This document shows, piece after piece, positions 31,159-41,105 of a DNA stretch of 64,000 nucleotides. Position numbers and translations under genes: made by a program. How positions within the stretch are numbered: the stretch's first letter is position 1; every line of letters starts with the position of its first letter. The stretch spans positions 472,001 to 536,000 of the forward strand of contig CAJNDS010002379.1 in assembly GCA_905221605.1 (NCBI GenBank), written 5' to 3'. Under the pieces are notes generated by a model. It saw only the letters and a program-made list of their open reading frames with translations, searched no databases and was not told the DNA's origin. The stretch comes from Symbiodinium natans (taxonomy: Eukaryota; Sar; Dinophyceae; Suessiales; Symbiodiniaceae).

Positions 31159-31483
31159 GCTGACCCATCCATCACGCCATGCCGGAGCACTACAGTTTCA
31201 CCCCCCACCTTGTTAAGAATTCAGTGCATTTCAGCGCATGTCTATATTCCATGCGCACTAGAGACGACTTCCTTCACCGGCCCGTGCGCGCGAGGCAAAC
31301 AAGTCTGCTCTGCGCGCAGTCACAGCATTCGGGAGAGAGGGGAGTAGATAGATAGATGGATACATAGAGAGAGAGAGAGAGCACACAGCGTATAACCCAA
31401 TATTAAGTATAGCTAAATATATGTCCATCTTATATATATATATATATACATGCATGTTTCAGTCTGATTGTTCCTAAATTCGC
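31159..31483. other. Spacer between OTU-ASCH paralogues
   Basis: Contains GATA/GA microsatellite (about 31348-31383) and a TA run (about 31431-31449). Likely promoter region of the second paralogue; no defined motif. Confidence 0.5.
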
Positions 31484-33457
31484 ATGTCCGTACCGATAAC
31501 TGACAGCTCAAGCCTAGCAGGGGTGTGCAGACCCTTACCTTTTCTCATGGCCTTGGCACTTGCTGCAGCGGCTGCAGATGCGCCGGGCGCGCTCCTGCCA
31601 CATATGCGCCTGCCCCCTGCGGCGGCAGAAACCATGGAGGTCGCCGGGCCCTGCCGCTGGTCCGGACCGCCCCTGAACAGTCCACCTGACGGCTACTGCT
31701 TTCTGTATGCTTGGCTGGCTTCTCTCGAGCCCGAGAGATGGCAAGCTGTCGCGAAAGACAGCATGGGTTTCATCGTGGACGCCGAAGAAGAAGGGATCTG
31801 GAAGGCAAAGGCCCGCAGCCTTCTGGACAAAGTCTTGGCTTTGATGGAGAGCGAAGGTGCACACGACATGGCGGGAAGTCTTCGACGCGGCGCCTATCCC
31901 GGGGACGAAGAATTCGCCTTTTACACGCGAGCCTTAGGCGGGGCCTTCCTTCTGACTCCACTAAGCGAAGATAAGGCCTTTCCTGTGATTCATGGGGAGG
32001 GCCCTGTGCACTGCGAGCTTGGCTTCGTGTATAGTACTGATGGAGCCGGCTACTCTTCTGGCCATTACGTGCTGCTGCGAAGCTGGGCGCCCGACCAGAA
32101 GATTGCACAGCCAGCCGCCAGGATGTCGCTGTCGGACTCGGACTCGGACTCCAACGCAAAGCTTCATTGCCCTCCGGAGAGAGCTGGGGCCCCACCCCTC
32201 GCTGATGACGCCGCCAGTGAGACGGATGACGACGCAGCCTGTCACACAGACGAGGGCGACAAGTACGTCTCCGAACATCCCAGCAGCAAACTTGACGACA
32301 ACGCAGATAATGCCCAGGACGGCGAAGCGTCCAGGTGTGCCGACGCGGAGGGCGGGTCCACGGCCAAGCTCCAGACCACAGTGGCTGCTGCTTGCTGTGA
32401 TTCCCAGCTAAAGGAAACTCCCAACAGTGACGCGCGCAGCGGCAGCGGCCTTCTGGACGGCGCAGGCGATGCCCGGGACGGCGAAGCGTCCAGGTGTGCC
32501 GATGCGGAGGGCGGGTCCCCGGCCAAGCACCAGACCGCCGTGGCTGCTGCTTCTGGCGCGGCGCCCTCCAGCTGTGATTCCCATCTAGAAGAAACTTCAC
32601 CAACGCCGACAGACAAGCGAGGCAAGCAGCTGCAGACGAGCACGTGGGCCACGGCTGCGATGGCATTTGGACGCACGAGCAGGATTCTGAAAATTAGACC
32701 CAAGTGGCTTGGACGCATCCTGTCCGGCGAGAAAACGATAGAGATACGCGGAGAGGCCTGTCCGCACGAAGGTTGGGTGACGCTTGCAGAGGTCAAGACA
32801 CGAAGAATCCTAGCAAGGGCTCGAATTGGACGGAGCCGCCGCTTGACAGAAACAGACAGGCACGAGAACCACGAAGCGCTCCGAGAAATTTCGTACCCAG
32901 CGCCGTGGGCGTGGCCACTGGAGGAAGTCGAGGTCCTGCCTGCCCCGATCAGCATTCCCAGCTGGGTGGCGAAAGGCTCCGTGCGATGGATTACTCGCGA
33001 GAGGTGGGAGGCTTTCGACCGCGACCCGGGCCTCGAGGCGGCTCCATTCACCCCAACTGCATGGGCTGCGCGGCAATCGAAGAGGCGATCGGCCGAACAG
33101 GGCTGCGAGGATGCAGCCCCTCAGAAGAAGCCCAAGCAGACAATGGCGCGGAAACGCTACGCGGCCGAGCTCTGCTCCACGCAGTCATGCATCTTCAACC
33201 CGCAGCGCCCGGGCTCGGCAGCGCGGAGGCCACGCCTGGCCAGCGCGTGCGCGTTTTGCAGCAAGGCGACGATGCAGACTGCGGCCGGTACGCCAGCCGG
33301 GCGAGGTCGTCTGACCAAAGCTCTCAAAGCATTCCGCACCTGCAGCAACGGCACTGTGCACGAGAGAGCCCTGAAGCGTCTCCGGCACTGGGCACCTGCC
33401 CACGCTGCGCGAATAGAGAAATCGGCTACGCTAGGGCTCGCGCGACCACTAAGATAA
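31484..33457 (+). CDS. OTU-like cysteine protease fused to ASCH domain, paralogue B
   Basis: A 657-residue frame; the ATG at 31547 (MALALAAAA) aligns better with paralogue A than the one at 31484. OTU part: PPDGYCF (D69, C72) and GHYVLLRSW (H194). The linker holds two copies of a roughly 55-residue unit containing DGEASRCADAEGGS (near residues 284 and 329), a recent internal duplication. ASCH domain: RILKIRPKWLGRILSGEKTI, EIRG, PCHEGWVTL-like strand and WAWPLEEVEVLP. A Cys pair (CAFC) follows near the C-terminus. The stop TAA at 33455-33457 lies inside the left inverted repeat of the putative transposon next door, so the last residues may be altered. Confidence 0.8.
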   Translation: MSVPITDSSSLAGVCRPLPFLMALALAAAAADAPGALLPHMRLPPAAAETMEVAGPCRWSGPPLNSPPDGYCFLYAWLASLEPERWQAVAKDSMGFIVDAEEEGIWKAKARSLLDKVLALMESEGAHDMAGSLRRGAYPGDEEFAFYTRALGGAFLLTPLSEDKAFPVIHGEGPVHCELGFVYSTDGAGYSSGHYVLLRSWAPDQKIAQPAARMSLSDSDSDSNAKLHCPPERAGAPPLADDAASETDDDAACHTDEGDKYVSEHPSSKLDDNADNAQDGEASRCADAEGGSTAKLQTTVAAACCDSQLKETPNSDARSGSGLLDGAGDARDGEASRCADAEGGSPAKHQTAVAAASGAAPSSCDSHLEETSPTPTDKRGKQLQTSTWATAAMAFGRTSRILKIRPKWLGRILSGEKTIEIRGEACPHEGWVTLAEVKTRRILARARIGRSRRLTETDRHENHEALREISYPAPWAWPLEEVEVLPAPISIPSWVAKGSVRWITRERWEAFDRDPGLEAAPFTPTAWAARQSKRRSAEQGCEDAAPQKKPKQTMARKRYAAELCSTQSCIFNPQRPGSAARRPRLASACAFCSKATMQTAAGTPAGRGRLTKALKAFRTCSNGTVHERALKRLRHWAPAHAARIEKSATLGLARPLR

Positions 33458-34517
33458 CTTAGCAACTTAGCAACATGGGTTTAACATGGGTTTAACATGG
33501 GTGTAACTTCTAAGTTTTTGTGTGGTTAGTTAAGCGTCTTAGCCTTAAGCTAGGCAACCCTAAGTATAGTTAGCTTTTGGCTAAGTTCAACATGCTGTGT
33601 TCATGCAACAACTTAAAAAAACTTAACTTTTACTTAACTTGAACTTAACTTTTTGATCGATTTCGGGAGCTCAAATTTCGTGCAAAGGCATGTCTGCCCC
33701 ATGTCATTTTTTCATCCATGCTTTTGTATGTCTTTATAGATTTTGTCCGTTTTCATACATCTCGGACTGCTTTGGAAGCTGGCGGATGTCTTAAATTAGT
33801 TTGTGCAAGCACGATGCGTGTTTTCTCGGGTTTTCCGATCTTGCCTCATTATGTCGTAGGGTTCAATGTTAACACGGTCACGAACATACATCTGGTCTTT
33901 GCTGCAGACTTTATTCTTGAGACTCTGGGTTGTAAGGCTCACGTGACAGAAGTCGTATACATCACACACTGAGCGCTTTGCGCTGCCATGAGATTGTGAA
34001 GTGCAAATTGCAAATTCCGTTACGTAGAGTTCTATGTGCGACAAACATGTACTTGTATATGCGTCGCAAATGTTATCCGCACGTGACGGTTTGCTTTCGT
34101 CTCTTAAAAGCGATGGCAGCTTGCCGGCGGATTTTCGTAGCTGCAGGTGAAGTCTAGGAACACCTGGCCCAACTCTTGCGTGGTGCGCTACCCGAGACTC
34201 TATTCCTCAGCCCCAAGCCCTTAAACCTGAAACCCCTATAAACCATTATGTGCAGCCCTAAACCCTGCACCCTGCCGAGCGCTTCGCGCTGCTGTATCGA
34301 GCGCAGTGCGCTTCTGCCGTCAAACAGAAAATATCCAAATTGTTAATGTGTCAACACGGTTGAGCGCTACGCGCTTCTGCCAGTACCGAATTCTTATATC
34401 CTGCAAGCGCGCCGTCAAGCGTGTTGTTGGCAGAGCTTAGCCTAACAGCAGCAAGTTACATGGCAGCATTGTTTCAACATGCCAAGCAAGAGCGACGGTC
34501 ACATGTGAAACTCCTTC
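33458..34517. other. AT-rich left end of putative transposon
   Basis: AACTTA-type repeats to about 33656, then gene-free sequence with the first AGCGC-N3-GCGCT palindromes (33972, 34278, 34300, 34363). No gene recognised. Confidence 0.5.
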
Positions 34518-35027
34518 ATGAAGCCCTTTAAGCCTACACACGTGTGCCTCGCATTCGAGATGGCTTTGGCTCGTTTTCTTCTTCTTTATGGGTCGGCCAC
34601 CTTCGAGGAAAAATTGGCGGAAGAAATGGAGCGCCTGGAGTCAGAGAAGCGGACGTGGAACAGCGACATTGGCCTCCAGGCGGCTGCCAAGTCGAAGCAG
34701 CAGAAAGTGGGGGGCTCTTCTCCAGCGATGCAGCAAGCAGCATGCACAACTGCGCCGCTGCGCACGACCGCCGTGCCAGCTACGACCGGGGCCTTGGAAG
34801 CTACAGCTTCACCGGCGATGCCAAGCTCCTGCTCGCAAGGCGCCGGCGCCACAGCAGACGCTGGCGCTCAGTCCACTCCGCCTTCTTCCCTACCTCCTGA
34901 CGCTGGCAAGCGTGAGCGTGGCGAGCGCGGTGGGAAGAGGAAGTCATGGTACTGCAAGTGGTACTATGATCCGACGCGAGGGAAAAGAATCTGTCCGCAC
35001 ACGCGCATAGTGCTTCGGCTAGCATGA
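34518..35027 (+). CDS. Hypothetical Ala/Pro/Ser-rich protein, paralogue of 35.3-kb gene
   Basis: A 169-residue frame; the ATG at 34560 (MALARFLLL) is an alternative. The middle (KSKQQKVGGSSPA to TTGALEATASPAMPSS) matches the protein at 35334-35894 segment by segment (QFKQQKTGAPSPV, KTGALEPTASTPLPSS), so the two are tandem paralogues. The N-terminal part has a short coiled coil (EEKLAEEMERLESEKR). A similar EKLAEEM segment occurs in the protein at 38373. Function unknown. Confidence 0.4.
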   Translation: MKPFKPTHVCLAFEMALARFLLLYGSATFEEKLAEEMERLESEKRTWNSDIGLQAAAKSKQQKVGGSSPAMQQAACTTAPLRTTAVPATTGALEATASPAMPSSCSQGAGATADAGAQSTPPSSLPPDAGKRERGERGGKRKSWYCKWYYDPTRGKRICPHTRIVLRLA

Positions 35028-35333
35028 CTGCTTTAACGGAGTCAGGCGAATCCTAAGGGGGCTACTGTTACGGTCTGGGTTTTGGGCTTCAGGTTCAAGG
35101 AGACTGAGAGTATATGCCTGCATGTGGCCTGTTTTGCTGTTGAAGCCTTCAGGCAATGTTTTTGTTGGTGTCCCGTTGAGCGCAGGGCGCTGCTGCACTG
35201 CATGTGTAGGAGGAAACATGTAAACAATGCAACACAAGAGCGCACGGCGCTGCTGGAGTTGTGCGTGTACTGTCGAGCCGGTTGCGTTTCAGTGCGCGGT
35301 GAAACATGCGCAGCTGCTCTTGGTTCGAAGCCA

Positions 35334-35894
35334 ATGTGGACAGCTAGAGATTGGGCAGCGTGGGACAGTCGCTGGAGCGAGGAGGAATGGGAACAGTGGC
35401 TGCAAGCACGTCGTCGTGAAGAAGAGTCCGCTTCTTCGCCTGCTGGTGTGTCCGCTGCCGCCAACGAGTCGCAGAAGCGGCCTGGCAGCGACCTTGGCCA
35501 AGCCGCGCCCCAGTTCAAGCAGCAAAAAACGGGGGCGCCTTCTCCTGTGGCCTCGCCGGCAGCGCCTGGGCAGACTACCTCTGCGCCAGCTGTTGCGGCA
35601 AAGACTGGGGCCTTGGAACCTACAGCGTCGACTCCGCTGCCAAGCTCCGGGGCAACACTAGCTGGCGGCGCTGCGGCTGCAGGTCACGCTCAGCTCTTGC
35701 CACCTCCGCCACCTCCTGCAGTGCCTCCAGACGCTGGTGCTGGAGATGCTGGCAGAGGCGACATCGTGGTGAGGGCAGAGGAGGTGGAACAGTTGCGCCA
35801 TTTCCTGCACGAGACACGGGCAGCTCTTCGCGCGGTTGTTCGCTTTGCAACAGCAGCTGACCATGCGCTGCACGACATGGTGCGTGGTGTGTGA
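35334..35894 (+). CDS. Hypothetical Ala/Pro-rich protein with C-terminal helix
   Basis: The frame opens further upstream (35082), but the ATG at 35334 (MWTARDWAAWDSRWSEEEWE) is the likely start because the upstream part contains two dispersed palindromes (35179 and 35239). The 187-residue product has a Trp-rich N-terminus, a disordered middle shared with the preceding gene, and a C-terminal helix (RAEEVEQLRHFLHETRAALR). Family unknown. Confidence 0.4.
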   Translation: MWTARDWAAWDSRWSEEEWEQWLQARRREEESASSPAGVSAAANESQKRPGSDLGQAAPQFKQQKTGAPSPVASPAAPGQTTSAPAVAAKTGALEPTASTPLPSSGATLAGGAAAAGHAQLLPPPPPPAVPPDAGAGDAGRGDIVVRAEEVEQLRHFLHETRAALRAVVRFATAADHALHDMVRGV

Positions 35895-36235
35895 GGAAAA
35901 GAAGCGAGCAAAGGTTCCAGGTATTTATATGTGTAAGTACAGAAGACATATTTTTTGGCCAGTCGCGAAGCACCAAGGCTCCCGGTTGTCTTGCAGGTTG
36001 TTTTCTCATATAGTGTTTCACGACCTATGCACTGTTCTTTCTCCTCTCCATCATGCTCTTCTATGTGTGAGCGCTTGCGCTTCTGTGACTCGTGTGAGCG
36101 CTCGCGCTTCTGTTATATGTCTGAGCGCTTGCGCTTCTGTCATACTCACATCGTGCGTCTCGAGCCCGTGGTTCACTTATGGGACGCACGTTGGCTTCCA
36201 AGCCTGGGGGACTTAGTTAGTCTGACGCTCGCGGC

Positions 36236-37225
36236 ATGGCGGCCGCTCACCTCCAGGCGGTGCTGGGTTACCTGGAAGCCTTCAGCAGGGCGGCCTCGCC
36301 GGAGAATGCTCTGGCGGAATGTGAGAGGCAGTTCGACCTCCTTCAGGCTAGCCTCACAGAGACTGAGTTTGACTGCTCCTCTGCTTCCGAGGTTTTGGTC
36401 CTGCTAGACTCGGCAGCCGCAAAACTGTGCTTGTCAGAGCAGCAAAGGCGTCAGCTTGCGCAGGCGCTGCCCACAGCCACTGCAGAAGGGAAACCGAGCA
36501 AGCCTTCCACTAAGCGGAAGCGTCGAGACCAGCAGGACTTCTCCTACGCCTTCCGGTACTTGACGAGAAGTGTCTGGCAGCAGCTACAGGACCCCGGCCT
36601 GCGCGACTTCAAAAAGCTGGACGTGCTGTCCAGCTACTTGGCCAGCTTGGGGCTCCGCTGTCCGTCCGAGTTCACAGCCCAAGTGGTGACCTGGTACTTC
36701 TTGCTGTACGGCTCGGACCACGTGCCCATGAACGACGCGTTGGCCGTGCACAAGCAGTACCTCTCAGTCAAGAACGCTCTGCAAAAGCACGCGCGTTTGT
36801 GTCCAAAGCTCCCCGACCTGCCGTACGTGGTGGCTCTCCCAAGCAACGTGGGCGACCTTGACCATGCTTGGCGTGACCGTGTCTTCGCGCAAGAAGCTCC
36901 CGCGGCGGCTCCCTTTGACGACGAGGAGTTCAGGCTCAACGCAGTCGGCGTGCCGGCTCGCATGAGCAACAAGTGGGTGCGGCTGCAGCTACAAACCCTG
37001 AAGATGCGTACGGGCAAGACTCCGGTTGGCCCTTGTGTCCGCAGCAGTAGCGAGATGAAGTTTGCACTGCCTCGCTGCCCCTCGACAATGGACTGCGACT
37101 CAGACGAAAGCCCACTGTTCTTGAAGGAGCGCCGCAGGCAACCGCCGGCAGCCCTGCTGCCCCCGCCTCCGCTGCAGCCCAGCCAGCATGCGCAGCTTCA
37201 GGTGCCGGAGATCCTAAATGTATAA
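36236..37225 (+). CDS. Hypothetical protein, helical, 329 residues
   Basis: ATG at 36236. Residues 1-85 are helical; a basic linker (KPSTKRKRRDQQD) leads to an ordered middle (residues 100-200: FSYAFRYLTRSVWQQLQDP, VVTWYFLLYGSDHVP), and the last 60 residues are Pro-rich. Upstream lie three dispersed palindromes (36070-36135). No known domain recognised; possibly an accessory protein of the surrounding element. Confidence 0.5.
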   Translation: MAAAHLQAVLGYLEAFSRAASPENALAECERQFDLLQASLTETEFDCSSASEVLVLLDSAAAKLCLSEQQRRQLAQALPTATAEGKPSKPSTKRKRRDQQDFSYAFRYLTRSVWQQLQDPGLRDFKKLDVLSSYLASLGLRCPSEFTAQVVTWYFLLYGSDHVPMNDALAVHKQYLSVKNALQKHARLCPKLPDLPYVVALPSNVGDLDHAWRDRVFAQEAPAAAPFDDEEFRLNAVGVPARMSNKWVRLQLQTLKMRTGKTPVGPCVRSSSEMKFALPRCPSTMDCDSDESPLFLKERRRQPPAALLPPPPLQPSQHAQLQVPEILNV

Positions 37226-37306
37226 GCCCTCGAGAGCCCCCTGTAGGTCCCGCTATACCTTGAACTCCTGAAGCCATGCTGCTGTGAGGCGTCTCGAGCA
37301 GAGGCG

Positions 37307-38059
37307 ATGACTGGGCAGCCGGCTGCGACTCCTGCCGCATCTGGAGTTCCTCCGCTCAGTGTTGCTGAAGACAGCAAAGCTACTTCTTCACCATCTGCAG
37401 GGCTGCTTCAGGTGTGCTCCTCTGAGAAACAGTCGCTGGCGCTGCCGGCCACGCCTCTGCAAGTCTCGGACAGGCCCTGCCAGCCTGCCATGCTCGAGGT
37501 TGCTCGTGGGCCAGAGACTGCGCCCGTGCTCTCTGGAGCCGCGCCAGCTACTGGTAGTTTGGCGCCTGATGCTGCACCTCAGCCGGGTTCTTCTGCGAGT
37601 GTGCCTGGCGGACCTGCAGCAGTCCTTCAGCAAAAGGGCGGCGAGGCATCTGGCCGAAGCTCGGTCTTGAATGCGGCGCTGGAGCTACAGGTAGCCATGG
37701 GCTCGAAACTGCCAAAGCTGGCGGCGCATGCGCTCGCCACCCACTAAAGGCCAAAGCCCGAAGAAGAAGAAAAACAACAAGACGAAGAAGGAGAGCAGCG
37801 ACGGGCAAGAAGTCTGGAAAGAACCCGACCTCGAAGCCCGACCCTCGTGCAGAGGCAAAGAACAAGGGCAAGTCCAAGAAGAAGACCATGGAAGAGCGGC
37901 AGCACTTCAAGCCAGGTTCGGCGGCGGAGCGCGCGTATCGCAAGGCGTGCGGCGTCCCGTCGAGTCTCCTGCAGAAGTACAAGAAAGGCTGCAGCAAATG
38001 CAGGAAGCGGCCGGGCTGCACTCGTAGCTGCTGGCTTTTGCGACACTACCAGGTCTGAT
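37307..38059 (+). pseudogene. Ser/Pro-rich protein with Cys-rich tail, two frame changes
   Basis: The first frame (37307-37747) is Ala/Pro/Ser-rich and ends ALATH. Coding character then moves to a second frame (SPKKKKNNKTKKESSDG) and to a third that runs from about 37811 to a TGA at 38059: KKTMEERQHFKPGSAAERAY, then KKGCSKCRKRPGCTRSCW. The closely spaced Cys residues (C-x2-C-x5-C-x3-C) suggest a zinc-binding or nucleic-acid-binding tail. Two small indels or unrecognised introns are needed, so the gene is probably decaying. Confidence 0.4.
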
Positions 38060-38372
38060 ACCTGTGCACAGTTTTAGCGCATGGAGTTTTCATAGAAGCT
38101 CCCTCTGCTGCAGAATTCTCAGCGTCGTCGCATGTTCATATGCCTCACTGCAAGAGCGCGCGCTGGAGGTTGCACAGCGCGAGGTCGAAAAGGCGCAGTG
38201 TTCCCTGACCTCCTGCGCTTCAGACTCATTGCATAGGTTTATATGGCATTGTAGACCGTGTGCTTGCCTGAGCGCAGGGCGCTATAGACCGATGCGTGCA
38301 GAGGAGCGTGTCGTGTATAGCATCTCTTCTCGAGCTGCCGGTTCCTAGACTTGCAGCTGCTGTGCGAGTGAG

Positions 38373-38783
38373 ATGGCCAGCCTTGCCGCGGCGGAAGCTG
38401 CCGACGAAGTGGAAAGCTTGGGCTTCTACGTGGACGTGGGCTGCAGCGGCCAGAAGCGACCTGCTCAGAGCCACGTCGACTGCGACGGCTCGAGCAGCAA
38501 GCGACAGAGAACAGCAGGCTGCCACATGCACAGCTCCACTTGTGCAGGGGCACTGTCCAAGAAGGAAGCCAAGTTCCTGGCCCGTGCTTCCGACCTTCTC
38601 AAGTGGTCCCAGCCCTACGCGGAGAAGCTAGCAGAGGAGATGGCTTACTTGGAGCGCGTGCTGACGGCTCTGCTGGACAAGCAAGCTGGTCGCACGCGAG
38701 TTTCTCTGTACTCCGTAAAGAGCCTCAAGGCAGGACTCGCTGGCGTCTTTCACGCCTTGGAAGCGGTCGTGCAAGCTTCATAG
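38373..38783 (+). CDS. Small hypothetical protein
   Basis: A 136-residue frame with ATG at 38373, soon after a dispersed palindrome (38271). The C-terminal half is helical and ordered (FLARASDLLKWSQPYAEKLA, LLDKQAGRTRVSLYSVKSLK). The EKLAEEM segment echoes the 34.5-kb protein, so it may be a distant relative. Function unknown. Confidence 0.4.
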   Translation: MASLAAAEAADEVESLGFYVDVGCSGQKRPAQSHVDCDGSSSKRQRTAGCHMHSSTCAGALSKKEAKFLARASDLLKWSQPYAEKLAEEMAYLERVLTALLDKQAGRTRVSLYSVKSLKAGLAGVFHALEAVVQAS

Positions 38784-39234
38784 CTGGAGTGTTGCAGGTG
38801 CCAATGACGAGCCAATGTCTGTACCCAGACCAAAGGACTTCATCTGCTGCGCTGCGGGGCAGTCAGTTCACGCACGAGCGCTTGCGCTACTCTGAAACCG
38901 TCACCCTCAACCCTAAGCCCTAAACCCTAAACCCTAAACCCCCAAACCCTCAACCCCAAACCCTGTGAACGCTCACGTGCTGCAGACACTTCACAGTTCA
39001 CGCACGAGCGCAAGCGCTGCGTCACGCACGGCGGTCTACGTAAGCGGGCAAGAGTGAACAGATCTAGAGACAGCGGGGACACTCATTGAGAGCCCCAAAG
39101 GGTTTACCAACAACAAAACACAAACAAAACATATGGAAAACACCGACAAAAACAAGCGAAACAACTGAAAACATCAAATTTCAAAATCGTACTTCTAAAG
39201 GAGGTACTTTTGAAACACCAACCCGAGGGTTTGG

Positions 39235-39432
39235 TTTAGGGTTTAGGGTTTAGGGTTTAGGGTTTAGGGTTTAGGGTTTAGGGTTTAGGGTTTAGGGTTT
39301 AGGGTTTAGGGTTTAGGGTTTAGGGTTTAGGGTTTAGGGTTTAGGGTTATAGGGTTATAGGGTTTAGGGTTTAGGGTTTAGGGTTTAGGGTTTAGGGTTT
39401 AGGGTTTAGGGTTTAGGGTTTAGGGTTTAGGG
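39235..39432 (+). repeat. TTTAGGG telomere-like tract inside the gene island
   Basis: About 28 units, the longest pure telomere-like run in the window, with two GGGTTATA variants near 39345-39360. It lies inside the putative transposon, between two small genes. Confidence 0.95.
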
Positions 39433-39454
39433 CAAGGATGTAGGGTTGGCCTGG

Positions 39455-39750
39455 ATACCGCGGGATGCCACGGGATACCGCGCGATACCGCGCGATACCG
39501 TGCGATACCGCGCGATACCGGGGGAGCTGAGAGGATACCAGCGCGGTATCTCGCGGTATCCCGCCTTGTTCTTCTAGGTTTGCGGACAGGAACCAGGCAC
39601 GATACCGCGCGATACCGGTTTTGGTGGCTCTTGGATATAAGGTTTGCAGAAAAAAAACAACGCGATACCGCGGGATACCGCTTGGCATCCCCCTGCAGCC
39701 CCATGCGCAAAACCATGCCGCGATACCACACGATACCGCGGGATACGCGC
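39455..39750. repeat. GATACCGCGC repeat clusters in both orientations
   Basis: Runs of 10-base units (GATACCGCGC/GATACCGCGG) at about 39463-39523, inverted copies (GCGGTATC) at 39541-39562, and forward copies again at 39598-39745. Inverted copies could pair into a long hairpin. The last copies end about 115 bases before the start codon at 39864. Confidence 0.85.
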
Positions 39751-39863
39751 CGAAATTTGCTCCATCCTTCCTGTTTCCTGCCTTCCTTTTTCTCCGCTGG
39801 CTCGCTTTCACAGCCTCCCTAGCTCCTGAGTTTCCGCAGCCCTCTCGACGAGCCACCGAAGCC

Positions 39864-41105
39864 ATGGCTGCTGTCGACACCGTGTTTTGCGCTCGCTGCA
39901 AGGGAAGTGTGGCGAGGGAGGACGCGGTCAAGAAGAGCACGCACACCTATGTGCACAAGGACTGTCACTCGTTGCAGGTCTACGTCGCCAGGTTAACCTG
40001 GCCGCAAGACTTGGCATTCGAAGGCGCCGAGAAAGAGGAGTTCTTCTCCAAGGCGTCGCGGTGCCGTGACCCGACAACCGGAAAGGTTTGCCTCAACAAG
40101 TTGAGGAACGAGGTCACAAGAATCCTCACAACGAGGAGGATCCAGCAGATGAAGGATAGCACTGTGTCTCCCTTTCGTCCGTTGGACTACTGGAAGACAA
40201 TGGGGTTCGACACAGAGAAGATCCGGGCGAACTGCCCTTTCGAAGAGCATCCCCAGGGTCTTGGCCGCTGCTACCAAGTCTCCTTGCACAGCGAGGAAAG
40301 CAATAACATCTGCGAGCAAATGGCGCAGGAGTCCATGCGCATCGAGCTGAAGGCCCGTAAGCGCACGCTGCCGGCGGCGCCTGTTCCTCGTGCCCTGAAA
40401 AACAAGGCCACGGACGACGTCGAGGAGGCGGACAAGGATGCGGCAGCAGAAGTCCTAGCGGACTTAGAGGAGGCCCTTGCGGACTTGACGGAGGACGAAG
40501 AGGAAGTGCAAGAGGCCCGGAACCGGTCTAAAGCTGAGGCCAAGGACAAGAAGAAGCAAGCCGCGAAAGACAAGAAGGAAGCCGCCAAGGCCAAGAAGAA
40601 GCAGGAGCAAGAGGAGAGGAAGCGCCAGAACGAGCTCTTCAACCTGGCGAGCAAGGCGAACCGCTTCCTTGCACAGCCTCTGGTCAAAGTGACCAAGGCG
40701 AGAGACCTCGTTGCCAAGGACAAGACAGCGTCGGAGCTTGTACGCGAAAGCATTTGCTCCGCGCACACGCAGATGCAGGAGTGGCAAACGGCCGCGCTGC
40801 AGACAGTCTTGAAGCGGGCCAAGACGCCTGACGCTAAGCTTCAGGACCTGCCGTTCACCAACTTCAAGGAGCTGCAGCAGCAGGTCCAGGAGCACTTGAC
40901 CCTGGCTGCCACTGTCAAGCCGCTGGCGAAGGCTAAGGCTAAGACCCGTGCCGGCGGCAGGAAGCGACCTCGCGAAGAGAAGGACGCCAAGGACGGCGAG
41001 GAAGAGTCCGACAAGGAGGAGAGCAAGGAAAAGGACGACGACAGTGTCAAGTGTGAGACCGCCGAGGAGACCCAGGTCACTGACGCGGCCTCCGCCGACA
41101 GCTGA
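39864..41105 (+). CDS. Zinc-finger and coiled-coil protein of unknown function
   Basis: Start ATG 39864 in context GAAGCCATGG; 413 residues. Near the N-terminus C9-x2-C12 and H31-x2-C34-H35 can bind zinc. Residues 40-170 are ordered (LTWPQDLAFEGAEKEEFF, PLDYWKTMGFDTEKIRANCP). Residues 200-280 form a long Lys/Glu/Ala coiled coil. The C-terminus (KRPREEKDAKDGEEESDKEE) is a charged tail with a likely nuclear signal. The frame is intact. A DNA-associated structural role is plausible, but no family is recognised. Confidence 0.6.
   Translation: MAAVDTVFCARCKGSVAREDAVKKSTHTYVHKDCHSLQVYVARLTWPQDLAFEGAEKEEFFSKASRCRDPTTGKVCLNKLRNEVTRILTTRRIQQMKDSTVSPFRPLDYWKTMGFDTEKIRANCPFEEHPQGLGRCYQVSLHSEESNNICEQMAQESMRIELKARKRTLPAAPVPRALKNKATDDVEEADKDAAAEVLADLEEALADLTEDEEEVQEARNRSKAEAKDKKKQAAKDKKEAAKAKKKQEQEERKRQNELFNLASKANRFLAQPLVKVTKARDLVAKDKTASELVRESICSAHTQMQEWQTAALQTVLKRAKTPDAKLQDLPFTNFKELQQQVQEHLTLAATVKPLAKAKAKTRAGGRKRPREEKDAKDGEEESDKEESKEKDDDSVKCETAEETQVTDAASADS

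Larger units (their letters stand above)
38784..39863. other. Spacer with telomere tract and GATACCGCGC repeats
   Basis: Holds CCCTAAA remnants (about 38905-38960), palindromes at 38877 and 39007, a TTTAGGG tract (39235-39432) and two groups of GATACCGCGC-type units. Confidence 0.7.

Noticed and set aside
32242-33051. Long minus-strand frames opposite OTU-ASCH paralogue B
   Set aside because: No recognisable domain; the plus strand carries conserved OTU and ASCH motifs across the same stretch.
33718-33972. 84-residue plus-strand frame in the AT-rich transposon end
   Set aside because: No domain, composition like its AT-rich surroundings, and overlapped by an equally good minus-strand frame.
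39235-39432. True chromosome end
   Set aside because: Unique genes continue on both sides, as at all other TTTAGGG tracts; these are interstitial.
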